This document shows, one piece after another, positions 22,340 to 33,400 of a stretch of 64,000 nt of DNA (position 1 is the first letter of the stretch; the number at the start of each line of letters is the position of its first letter). The stretch comes from Nemophila menziesii (taxonomy: Eukaryota > Streptophyta > Magnoliopsida > Boraginales > Hydrophyllaceae), in NCBI GenBank assembly GCA_029959085.1, contig JARWIR010000001.1, positions 15,243,730-15,307,729 on the forward strand, read 5' to 3'. A program made the position numbers and the translations under genes. Under the pieces are notes generated by a model. That model did no database searches, was not told the DNA's origin, and was given only the letters and a program-made list of their open reading frames with translations.

Positions 22340-23802
22340 TTAACTCCCCTACAAGAATATTAGAATTGTAAGCACCTTCTCTAGGTTGTGCTGTTGTAGC
22401 CGAGAGTTGTTAAAATGTTTCTCAGAGTTGTTAAAATGTTTCTCTGAAAATATCTCTGTCTTTGACTTTTCAACTTCAATGGAGTAATTCTGCAATCATG
22501 GCCTATTTTGACTCAAATCACCCAATTCCTTTCCTCTTTTTTTTGCTCCTTCTTTTAGATTACGATAGAGGTCCCCCATGGAAGGAAACTGATCTTTGTG
22601 AAATGGCCAGAGTGAGCTGGTATGGCCATTTCTTTCTTCTCCACATGCAGCTCTGTTTCTTGTCATATATGGCTTTTTTAAGGACTGCTATGGCTAATGG
22701 AAATACTCTTACTGACTATGCGATCAAAGAGGTCCTCATGCATACTAGTTTTCTCTCAATTTGTCTTAATAGTAAAGGGAAGAACAATTCTACTATCTAC
22801 TGGAGCTACTACATGCATTTCCTTCTCCTTGAATTTGGTTTTGGAATGGAACACCGGAGTGCTACTTATATCAATTTTTTTACCCTTCACTTTAGGTTAT
22901 CTCTTCAAAATTACAGAAGATGTGATGATATCCTTGAGTACTTTAATTACTTTCTCTGCTTGCATCATTTTCTTCACATGCAGTTCTCCTCTCTTATGGA
23001 TGTTGATTATAAAATTCTTGCGGAACGAATTTTAGCCATCAATTCGACAAAACATAGCTTTATTTATCACATGCACTCTAATTTTATTATGTTTTTCAAA
23101 GAAGATTTCTTGATTTTAATTATTAGCTCTCTAGTCCTTTCTTGGAGGAATTGGGATAAACTTCAATTGGTCTCCTCTACCACTTCGAGCTCTCTCAGTC
23201 TAATTAATTTTTTTATAATCTATGCAATGGATTTCATCTACTATTTTATATTTGCTGAGGATGTTTGGATTATCTCTAGCTGCTCTACAAATTACTTTAT
23301 TCTCAAAGATCTTGAGATTTTCTCTGATTCTCGTATCTCTCTTTTGATTTCATCGAATTTTGTAACAAGTAAGTCCCCTTCCTTATCCTTCTTACATATA
23401 TATTGTTTGCTTTGCTCTTCATCTTATTATCACAGAGAGATTGAATCAATAAACCAAGGTTATTAGCTTTCCTTTCTTTTGACTGTTAAAATCTCCTACA
23501 CTACTACTTGCCTATCTACCTATTTTATTTATCCGAGATTTCCTATTATCCTCTCCAATAACAAGGCTTGGCGTGAACCTTTATTTATTTTTTCTGAAGA
23601 AATCTTTTTGAATTCCAAGATTACTGCAGCTATTTGTTGTTGGTGTGTAAGGATAAAACTATACTCCTACTCTTCTTTCTTCAAGAATACGGCGGTGATC
23701 TTATCTTCGTTTTTTAATTACCTCAATCTTATTCTTCATTGGCTGATTATTATTCAATTATCTCTCCTAAGACACATTCTTTTATCTCATTGGGTATCAT
23801 TA
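22340..23802 (-). pseudogene. Decayed C-terminal half of LINE ORF1
   Basis: Minus-strand translation gives Lys/Glu/Arg-rich stretches such as FDEIKREIRESEKISRS and FPSMGDLYRNLKEGAKKRG in differing frames, with many stops. The very end of ORF1 is readable across the insertion point and terminates at 9368 (REREPPDFNDN-stop). A short direct repeat containing AGAGTTGTTAAAATGTTTCTC is at about 22406-22446. The opposite strand is almost free of stops from 22462 to 23970; see findings. Confidence 0.6.
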
Positions 23803-24691
23803 TCACGGGATGGAGAGATAACTATAAGCTGGGATGTCATGCAAGATCACGCCTATTATTTTATTTCTAATAAAATTACTCGCAGACTCTTCATCGAAAT
23901 TGCCCCATTGATCTCTTCGTCTTATCACATGAAAAACAGTGTCTTCATTTCTCATAACCATATCTTTTGACCAGTTGAAAAATCTAGCTGAGTCGTCGTT
24001 CCATCTAGGCCTAACCATGGCTTTTGAATAATTCATCCTGTTATGTCCTAGTCTGCCACAATTAAAGCAGAAGAGGCCAATGCTTTCGCAGATAAAGCCA
24101 ACCCAAGCTAGGCCATCAAGTTGATTGAGATAGACTCCAGTTTTGATTGGCTCATTAACATCAAAGTCAGCTCGAAATCGAATGAATTTTAATTCGTCAG
24201 AGTCAGCAATGGGGTAATCCGCTTCAACTACTTCGCCAATATAGCTACCAAACGCCTCAATGGCATTGAGGTTATTTTGTATACCTGTAAGTCCATAGAT
24301 ACGAACCTAGACTGAAGATGTATCGAGATCAGCTTCTTCAAGTTTTGTGTTGTTATCCACTTTAGTGAGAAGGACATGCATTCCATGTATGAGGCCTGGT
24401 CTTTTGAAAAAAATTCTTTCAGCTTCTTCTTCTTTGTCCAGCGTAATTTTAAAGACATTAGTTTGGAGCTCCTCGAAAAGAATTCTACACTTTATGCCCC
24501 ATGAATCAAGCACAACCTTGCGAAATGTAGTGAAACCAATGGCTCTGTCTAAAATTATTTTAGCGAAGAAGTTAAACTCTGATTTATTGGGTTTTGCAGA
24601 AGTAGTTTTTGTAGCGAGTGATAGAGATTCAAGTTTTAGGAGATTTTCATTTTTGGCGCTAGCAAGAGGAAGAAAATGGTTAGCTTTTGAT
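23803..24691 (-). pseudogene. LINE ORF1 N-terminal part (DUF4283 and zinc knuckle), one nonsense codon
   Basis: From the ATG at 24691 the frame encodes an RNA-binding ORF1 protein: a DUF4283-type domain (FFAKIILDRAIGFTTFRKVV to KRPGLIHGMHVLL) and a CCHC-type knuckle CFNCGRLGHNR near residue 220. A TAG at 24307-24309 interrupts one frame that otherwise continues unbroken to a cluster of stops at 23803. The residue lost is probably the tryptophan usual at this point in the domain (V-W-VRIYGL context). The C-terminal half continues as the decayed region below. With this stop the copy cannot make a complete ORF1 protein. Confidence 0.8.
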
Positions 24692-24963
24692 GTCATGATG
24701 ATAATGACTGAGAAAATAATATGCAGTTGGTTATGTTTGTAATGGCTATGTGGATCATCTGCAATTGTAACCCAGTATTTAAATAGCACAGAGATGAACA
24801 AATAAGCCTTCGTGAGACTGCAGTTCATTACCGCCCTATCCCATAAGTCCTTGAATGGTTGGCCTAAAGAATGTGGATACAAAGTATTTTGACCCAAAGA
24901 CAGTTGGTACAAAGATCGATGGCGCAGAAATTATTGTCAGTTTGTTCCTTTTCTTTCCCTTTA

Positions 24964-25199
24964 ATATGATGTATGATGAAGGTGTTAAGTGGTGTACAAC
25001 TCCGAGGATGAGAGTTATTAGACTTAAGGAGAATTTTACCTGTCCTGCTAACCTTAAACGTAAGGAGGAACCTGCTCCTCCACAGCTTGAGACTATTAAT
25101 AAGGTTCACAAGTTTAATAAAAATGTTTATTCGTTTATTGAGCGCCGTATTAATGATATGAAAATCTTCGTGGAGGAACTTTATATTAGATTTTTATGA
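24964..25199 (+). pseudogene. Unidentified coding-like fragment upstream of a LINE
   Basis: A 78-codon stretch from ATG to TGA at the 5' side of the plus-strand LINE. It reads like protein (RMRVIRLKENFTCPANLKRK, FIERRINDMKIFVEELYIRF), but I do not recognise it. It may be part of a LINE ORF1, a captured fragment, or chance. The frame remains protein-like for a few codons past the stop. Confidence 0.35.
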
Positions 25200-25266
25200 T
25201 ATTAAACACAAAATCCTTAACTCTAAGGTGATGGAAGATTTTCAATGATATGAGACTAATTAAACC

Positions 25267-25425
25267 ATGGGTGACTGTCAAGGTCATCTTGATGGTGCTT
25301 CTAGTGATGACTCTTTTTTTGACGAGGCTACAAGTACACAGGGTGTTCCCGTGATGGAAAGTGGGCCTACTTTTGCTGAAGTGGATGGCGGCCTGTCCCT
25401 TAAGAGGGTCGGGGTTGATGGATAG
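25267..25425 (+). pseudogene. 3' end of LINE ORF1
   Basis: A 53-codon frame (begins MGDCQGHLDG, ends KRVGVDG-stop) whose stop overlaps the ATG of ORF2 in ATGGATAG at 25418-25425. This overlapping arrangement is what plant LINEs show between ORF1 and ORF2, so the piece is taken as the last part of ORF1. The zinc-knuckle part is missing, so the element is 5'-truncated or rearranged. Confidence 0.6.
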
Positions 25426-28400
25426 TGTACTTGTTTGGAACTGTCGAGGAGCGAGGGCACCCTCGACAAAGAGTATGTTTAAGTCCCTTATTTCGAAGTT
25501 TCATATCTCCGTTGCTTGTTTGTTAGAGGCTAAGTTAAAGTCTAGTAAGTTCGCTTCTTGTAATCATTTTAAAGGTTTTGATAATTCATACATAGTCGAA
25601 CCCAAGGGAAGATCTTATATGTCTGGGGGGATTCTATTGTTGTGGAAAGATTCCTTGAACCTGAGGGTTATAAATTCTACCTCATCTTTTGTAATGGCTG
25701 AAATTATGGAATCAAATAAAGAAATTTGGTATTTGGTGTGTGTTTATGCTCCAACTTGTGAAAAGGAAAGAAATGAGCTATGGGAATCACTTACAAATTG
25801 GTACTAAAAAATCAAGGTTCCTACGTTATTCGTTGGGGATTTTAATGATATATCACGAACATCCGAAAAAATGGGTAAAAGAGGAACAAATTTTGACAGA
25901 ATCATAAAATTTAATAATTTCATTAATCAAAATGGGTTACTAGATTTACCAAGTAAAGGATGCTATTACACTTGGACGAATAAGCGCAAGGGTGAAGAAA
26001 GTGTTAAAGAAAGGCTAGATAGAGGTCTTGCTTCTCTATCTTGGTGTGAAAACTTTCCTAATGCTTCAATTCAAGTACCACCGGCGATTGGCTCCGACCA
26101 TTCTCCGCTTATACTATCCATGGATACACCAAAATCAAGGTTTGAAAAATATTTTATGTTTGAATCAAGATGGCTAGAAAATGATAATTGCAAAGAGTTT
26201 ATAAGTAAAACTTGGAATGAACAAGGTAACGTCCTTTCGATTAGAGATTTCTGTACAAAGAGAGATGCACTTTGTTTAGCTCTTACAGGATGGAGCAAAA
26301 TTTTTTTTTTTGCAACAATCGAAAACTTATAAATAAATGCCAAAAAGAATTAACTATACTTCAAGATGAGCAAGGTACGGAATCCAATTGGATTAAAGAG
26401 AAAGAAATATATGGGAAACTATAGGAAGCTTGGAAACAAGAAGAGTTATTTTGGGCGGATAGGGCTAGAGATCAATGGATAAAAAAGGTGAAAAAAATAC
26501 AAAATATTTCCATGCCAAAACTCTCTTTAGAAGAAAAATTAATAAAATTAGTGTGATTAAGAATAGGGATGGAGTTTGGACTGAGAATGAAGGAGAAATC
26601 AAGAACATAATCCGGGATTACTATATGGATTTATTTACAAATAAAACGGTGAATGAAGGAGCGAATATTTCGGAATATATACCTAACAAGATTTCTGGAA
26701 AAATGAACGAGGATATAACCAAGATACCGGACATTGAAGAAGTTAAAAAAGCAGTTTTTGATATGTCAGGATCAAAAGCGCCAGGACCGGACGGTTTACC
26801 AGGTAATTTTTACCAAGAAAATTGGGAGACTCTTAAAGATGATATATTTACAATTGTCAAAATTTTCTTTGAGAACAATACATCTCTTAAAGGTTTAAAT
26901 GATACGTTAATTACGCTTATTCCTAAAGGTGAATCTCAAGAATCAGTGGCAGATTATATACCCATAGCGTGTCTTAACTTTATTTATAAAATTATTTCAA
27001 AATTTTTGGCCAATAGATTACAGCCACTTATGGATGATTTAATATATCCTACTCAATCAGCTTTTATTAAGGGAAGGAGTATACAAGACAACATTTTAAT
27101 TGCCCAGGAAGTCTCCTTTTTCCTTAAAAATAAAAGGAAGTCAAATAAACACTTTGCGGCGGTTAAAATTGACATGGCAAAAGCCTATGATCAGGTCAAT
27201 TGGGATTTCTTAATTCAAACCCTAAAGGCTATTGGTTTCTGTGATAAATGGACGGAGTGGATATATAATTGTATATCTTCGGTTTCTTTCCAAGTCAAAG
27301 TCAACGGACAGAGACTCAAGAAGTTTTCACCGACTAGGGGAATAAGACAAGGCGACCCATTATCTCCCCTTCTCTTTTCAATCCTTACGGAGAGACTTAT
27401 TGGACTTATAAATTATCAGTGTCGGGAAGGTACTATCAAAGGTATTAAAATCGCTAGAAATTGCCCAAGCCTCACTCATCTCTTATTCGCTGATGACGCT
27501 CTTTTTTTCATAAATATTGATAAAAAAGAAATTAAAGCTTTCAAAGATACTATAACTCTATTTTGTCAAGCGTCAGGACAACGAATTAACTTCCAAAAAT
27601 CATCAATTCTATTCAGCAAAGGAACACTTGAGAACACGTGTGAAGAAGTAGCCAGAAGTCTCAATGTTACAAGGACATCATCATTTGGAAAGTACTTGGG
27701 AATACCCTTCTCTCTTAAAAGGGCAAAATTGGAAAATCTAAATTATATCAAAGATAAGCTTCTAAATAAATCTTCTAGTTACTTTGCTAATCTACTTTCT
27801 GATGGAGGTAAAGAGGTGCTTATCAAAGCTGTGCTCCAAGCTATACCTAACTACGCAATGTCCATCTTTGAATTCCCTATATCACTGTGTAAGAAGATGT
27901 CAGGAATAGTCGCTAACTTTTGGTGGGACTCAAGCAATAAGAAAAGAATTCACTGGATAAAATGGAAAAGAATTGCGAGAGCTAAAGCTATTGGAGGTAT
28001 TGGTTTCAGAGATTTCCAGAAGATGAATCTAGCATTATTATCCAAACAAGCTTGGAGAATAATGAATAACCCTAACTCACTTGTGGCTAAGGTATTTAAA
28101 GGTATATACTCTCCTTTTGATAGCTTGTTTAATGCAAAACTTTCAAATAAAAGATCATGGAGCTGGGCTAGCATTTATAAAGGAATTCAATTCATCAAGC
28201 AACACTCAATTTGGAGAATTGGAAATGGATTAAATATCAACTTATGGGATCAAAAATGGGTTAACAATAGTATATCCCTGGAGAGACCGGTAGGTTGCAA
28301 AGTGGAGATTATAGCACAACAATTCAATGAAAACATGATAAGTTGGAATATGGAACTACTTAGACAATTATTCCCTCCAAACATAGTAAGTGACATTTGC

Positions 28401-29574
28401 AAGATACCTTTCTTAATTAACAAAGAAGAAGATAAATTTGTTTGGCCTTTCTCAAAGGATGGTATATATAGTACGAAATCAGGATACCATAAACTGGTAG
28501 AAATGGAAGTACATAAGGAAGCTCAATCATCATCTCAAGGTAAGCACGATAACAATGATCTCTGTGGAATCATTTGGAAATCAAATGTCATGAATAAGGT
28601 TAGGGCTTTTGGATGGAAAATATGCAATGGAGCCATTCCTACTAAACGAAATCTTAAATTAAGAAAGTGCGCCAAAGATGACACATGTGAATGGTGTGAA
28701 TTGGGCAGGGAAGACGTGGAACATTTATTTATTAAATGTCCTCTAAGTATGGCAATCTCGGCTAATTCGAGGCTACAAATACCTATTGAAAAGGAAAGAA
28801 AATATGATTTGGGGGATTGGTTAATCAAAACGCGCAAAAAATACATCAAAAATGGATGGGACCAAAATGAGATTACGGCTTATTTGCTACTTACATTATG
28901 GAACATATGGAAGGCGAAAAATGAGGGGTTTTCATGATAACACTCCATGGGTAATCAAAGATATTCTTTTTAAAATTCACTCAACAATGAACGACCTGTT
29001 TAAAAATAAGAGTATGGTGGATAAGAGCAAGAAAGAAAACAATGGGAAAAGGGATGAAAGTAGTGAAGAGTTTATGATTGAGAACAACCCAATTCTTTCG
29101 GATGATTCAGACTATGTTTTCATGAGCGATGCATCTTTTAAAAAGGAATATGAACCTACAGGTATTGCAGCAATTGCAATTGACAAAGAGAGTAAAGTCG
29201 CTCAAAGGATTGTCTCAAGATCTATTATTAGAAGCCCTATCGAAGGTGAATGTTGGGCGGTTCTTCTTGCTATGAGGAGGGCTGCTAGTTGTGATTTACG
29301 GAGTGTCTCCTTTTACTCCGATAACCTTGAATTGATTCAAGGCATTTCCAAGGGCACAGGTCTTCGATGGCAAATCTACCCATTCATTGCCGAAATGAAG
29401 AGCTGGCTGGCGAAGTTTCCTTACTGGAAGATTAACTGCGTTAACAGGAAGTTTAATAGCGTCACGGATCTCGCAGCGAAAAGTGCAAGACGTAACATTG
29501 ATATTTCAGCTTGTAAGAACAGCTCATTAAATGACTTTTATATTTTTCTTAAATCTTTGTATAAACGTTCGTGA
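25418..29574 (+). pseudogene. LINE ORF2 with EN, RT, zinc finger and RNase H; several lesions
   Basis: The domain order is complete. Endonuclease: 25418-26330 (VWNCRGA, LLEAK, VGDFNDI, GSDHSPLIL). RT: 26475-28937 (KAPGPDGLPG, RGIRQGDPLSPLLF, LLFADDALFF). Zinc-binding region: DTCEWCELGREDVEHLFIKC. RNase H: 29050-29571 with acidic residues in SDASF, GECWAVLLA, YSDNLELIQ and NSVTDLAAK. Lesions: an in-frame TAA at 25805-25807, a frameshift at a run of T near 26299-26309, a TAG near 26421, a shift in an A run near 26475, and a stop or shift near 28935. The RT core is open for more than 800 codons. Few, scattered lesions suggest a moderately recent copy. Confidence 0.88.
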
Positions 29575-29758
29575 TCCTCTTGTTTTCTTAGAAAAAAAAA
29601 AAGCTTGTAGAGAAGATTATAGTAATTAAGAAGACACAATAATTTAGTACTATATATCTTGTTATTTTAGGCAATACTAATTCCATAATTTATATTAAAA
29701 GAGATAAAAAAATCCTTATAATTAATATAATAGTTCTGTACAATAATAACGTGTCGTT

Positions 29759-29834
29759 GGAGTCATTGGATCGAATCTTATTGGAGTCATTTACTCCGAA
29801 TCTAAAAGTGGCTCCCTCATGTATTAAAAAAATA
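29759..29834 (+). mobile_element. SINE 'B' copy, 5'-truncated, with 17-bp target duplication
   Basis: A 76-bp insert contains GGATCGAATC, GAGTCATTTACTCCGAATC and AAAGTGGC, and ends in an A-rich tail. It is flanked by the direct repeat AATAATAACGTGTCGTT (29742-29758 and 29835-29851), a typical LINE-mediated target duplication. Confidence 0.75.
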
Positions 29835-29851
29835 AATAATAACGTGTCGTT

Positions 29852-30161
29852 ACGTTTATATTAATAGTTTTCTGTTTAGTGCGTCATAGTAGAGTGTAGA
29901 GAAAGGTCGTAGTACTTTTGCCGGATTAGGATATAATATAACAATGCAATGGTATTTGTATTAGATATACATACATATGTAGATATAGATTGACGCTTAT
30001 CTAAATTCTTTTTCTAGATTTTACATATGGATGAGTCACTATCAAGCGTGATAGATATGCTCTAGCTCATTTTTCTTTTTCACTTAATACATATATCTTT
30101 TAGAATCTATCCTAAATTATTACAATTAAAAACTTTTGAAAAATAGGAATAGCTATTCGAC
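29852..30161. other. Spacer between two LINEs
   Basis: AT-rich sequence with no recognisable gene. It lies between the SINE copy and the 79-bp duplication. Confidence 0.4.
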
Positions 30162-30319
30162 GATACTAATCGCGCTTTAATCTTCCTCATCGTATCCTAG
30201 TCTTGCAAATTTTTCGTGTAGTCCATAACACTGTTATGTTGATATTAATCGCGCTTTAATCTTCCTCATCGTATCCTAGTCTTGCAAATTTTTCGTGTAG
30301 TCCATAACATTGTTACGTT
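30162..30319. repeat. Tandem duplication, 79-bp unit, two copies
   Basis: Units 30162-30240 and 30241-30319 are nearly identical; each contains AATCGCGCTTTAATCTTCC. The few differences are single bases (for example CACTG versus CATTG), so the duplication is fairly recent. Confidence 0.8.
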
Positions 30320-30326
30320 CTCTTCT

Positions 30327-30350
30327 TCTGTCAAAAAAAAAAAAAAAAAG
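30327..30350 (+). mobile_element. Minimal retroposed tail (24 bp) with 15-bp target duplication
   Basis: TCTGTC followed by 17 A and a G, flanked by GTTACGTTCTCTTCT at 30312-30326 and 30351-30365. This is the signature of an extremely 5'-truncated LINE-mediated insertion. Confidence 0.7.
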
Positions 30351-30489
30351 GTTACGTTCTCTTCTAATTCTAACATAAAAGACTTTCTATTCCGAATTTT
30401 TTTTCATCCATTTCCAAACTTCGTCGATAATAGGACGGATTCTCCAATTGATTACCAACTTAAAATTAATTCCTAGAACAATTTTGAGG

Positions 30490-33400
30490 TTATTCGAGTA
30501 AAATGAACTACTTTTCAAAAAAAGATTGGCAATAGAGCTCAAGGCAAAGAGAACCGTCCTCTCCTTGCAGACATGATTTAATTTTCCACCTTTTTAATAC
30601 TTTGTGAACAGTATTTACATCTTGTTCAATTACTATTGAAGCGACTTCAGCTGGGTCCCACTCTTTGGTGAAAGAAGTTTCATTGAGCCAAACAACTTCG
30701 TGATTGTCATTATAGATTTCCAAATCGTCATCCTCTCTTCTCTCCTGCAGTATATTATGTTTAGACTTCTCAACACCCTTGATATCCTCGAATAGTTCTG
30801 CCAGATAAGTATTTACCTTCTTATTAATATCTATGTATTCTCATTTTTTTCCTATTGGAGTGTCCTTCCATCTTTTCCTTCCAAATAAACCATATAGTGC
30901 ACATGACAAAAGATGTAGTATATATTTTGTTAACCTCATTCGTTGCTAAACTATTGACTACCAAAATGACCCATTCGTCTAAATTTCCTTCAAAGTCCTT
31001 ATCCATCTTAATTTGGAATTCCGATGCTGCCCACACTTGAAGTTATATGGACATTTACACAGTAGGTGCATCACAAATCGGTCCTCCATATCACACCATT
31101 CACATGTCTCATTGTCAACACATTTTCTTCTTTTGAAGTTCTTTTTAGTCGATATGGCCCCATTGATCGCTTTCCAACCAAAGTGTTTCATTTGGCCGGA
31201 ATGTTTTGTAGACCAGACCAGCTTCCAAGATTCTCTTTTATAAAGGTTAACCATAGGTGAACTTTGACCAGTATTGTCCTCTTCACTCTGAACCAGCGCA
31301 TGATAACCCGATTTTGTATCCTCTTTCTTTGGTATGTGGCCAAATGATGTTATCCTCCTTATCCAAGTGAAGCATCGGAATTCAGCTAATTTCACTAACC
31401 AAGTTTAGGGGCAAACTTTTTTTATAGTATCTATATCCCACCATGACATGTCCTTGTAAATACTAAGCTACCACCTCTAATTAACACTCCTTAGGTTTGA
31501 TTATGAACAAGTTTCGCCAAACCACTTGTCATTCTAGATGTTAATTGACATACCATTCCCAATTTTCCAAACATATTGCTTTTTCAAAAGATCTAACCGC
31601 TTAAAGATACTTGCCCAACTCCAAGATCTCTTTTTCTTTAGCTTTGCATTCCAAAATATTGAGTTCAAATGATATATTCCTTTAAGGACTCTTGTGACCA
31701 ATGATTCAGGTTTCTTGATTAACCTCCACGCTTCATTAGCAAGCAGCGCCAAATTCATATTTTGAAATTCACAAAATCCAATACCGCCAATTGCATTAGA
31801 TCTAGCAATTTTCTTTCAAGCAGCCAGCGGATCCTTTTTTATCTTATGCATTCCATAAAAAATTTACGACTAAGCTAGCCATTTTTTTACACAAGGTTTT
31901 AAGAAATTCAAAGATGAACATAGCCTAGTTTGGAATAGCTTGTAAAATTGCCTTAATAAGAACTTCTTTCCCACCTTCTGATAATAATTTAGTGACCGAA
32001 CTAGCCGATTTTGTAAGGATGTGATATTTTATATAATTAAGATTCTCTGTTTTGGCACTTTTGAGAGTCAGCGGAATCCCCAAATATTTACCTAGCGAAT
32101 TTGTCTTGTCATTCATAACCGATTAGCAAAATCCACCATATCCACAGATCCACTTCACTTGCTCATTTACTAAAAAGCACTATTTGAAGATTGACTCTCT
32201 GACCAGACGTTTCACAGTGTTTGATGATCATGCTTTTGAATTCTTCGATTTCCCCAATATTTACATTAACAAGGAACAAGGAATCATAGGTAAGCAGAAG
32301 ATGAGTAACCTTTGGACAATTCTTGGTAATAATGATTCCTTTTATCAGTACCTCTCTGCATTTGTAATTAATAAGTTCGATGAGGCCTTCTGACATGATT
32401 GAAAAATATCAACGTAGGATAGCGGGTCACCTTGTCTGAAACTTTGCGTTGAATGGAATTTATTGATCCTTTCGCCATTGACTTTGACCTCGAAAGAAAC
32501 CGTTGAGATATAGTTTTAAATCCAATCCCTTCATTAAAAAAACAATTTTTTCCATTATTTTGTCCAAAAACATTCAGTTGACTTTATCATACGTCTTTGC
32601 CATGTCAAGTTTAACGTCTGCATAATGTTTCTCAGACTTGAGCTTTGTGTTAAGAATGTAAGACATTTCTTGATCAATTAAGATGTTATCTTGTATACTT
32701 TTCCCTTTAATAAAAGCTGATTGTGTTGGTGAAATAATGTTTGCTGAAAAAGGTTGAAGAGTGAGAGCTTATACCATAGCTATAATCTTGTAAATTAAGT
32801 TAATAGATGATGTAGGTCTATAATCTTTTACCTTTGCCTAAGTATAAGCTTTAGGAATTAACGTAGTCAGTGTATCATTAACCAGCTTGAGATATGAGTT
32901 TTCATTAAAAAAAAATTAATCACCAAAGCTATAATATCCTCTTTAATGATGTCCCATACTCATGATAAAACTTACCTGACAGACCATCGGGTGCAGGTGC
33001 CTTTGTCCCGGACATACTAAACACCGTCGCCTTGATTTCATCTAGATCCGAGGTCTTTGCCAAAATTTCATTCATGTCATCCGATACCTTATGAGGTGTA
33101 TGATTAGATTTATCCTCTATCTAGCTATTATTAACCTCTAAAAATCGATTATAATATATAGTACTTAAAATTTCCTCCTTAATCATCAAAAGATATTCAA
33201 TCCAATTACCACTATCATCTTTCAATCTACAAATCCGGTTAAATTTTTTTCTCAAGAATGTTAAAGCGTGAAAATAAGCCGTATTTTTATCACCATTTTT
33301 TATCCATAGGTCCCTAGCCCTATCTTACCAATATGATTCCTCCATAGTCCATAATTCCTCGAGCTTTGCTCTTAGCATTCTTTCTTTTCAGTATTCACCT

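Larger units (their letters stand above)
22340..24912 (-). mobile_element. LINE, 5' half (5' UTR and ORF1)
   Basis: The 5' part of the LINE whose ORF2 is at 5776-9378, separated by the Athila insertion. It holds ORF1 (from 24691 downward) and about 220 bp of upstream sequence that probably includes the 5' UTR. It lies head-to-head with the plus-strand LINE that starts near 24960. The exact 5' end is not clear. Confidence 0.75.
24960..29602 (+). mobile_element. LINE (L1-type, RNase H-bearing), near full length
   Basis: The element enclosing the ORF2 above. The 3' end is a run of eleven A at 29592-29602. It is tail-to-tail with a related but older LINE at 30490-34950; shared peptide blocks include RSWSWASI and NLALL. 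The 5' boundary is uncertain. Confidence 0.75.

Noticed and set aside
22462..23466. 334-codon plus-strand frame as a real host gene
   Set aside because: It begins with TTG, not ATG, is hydrophobic low-complexity sequence with no recognised domain, and lies antisense to LINE ORF1. Kept only as a finding.
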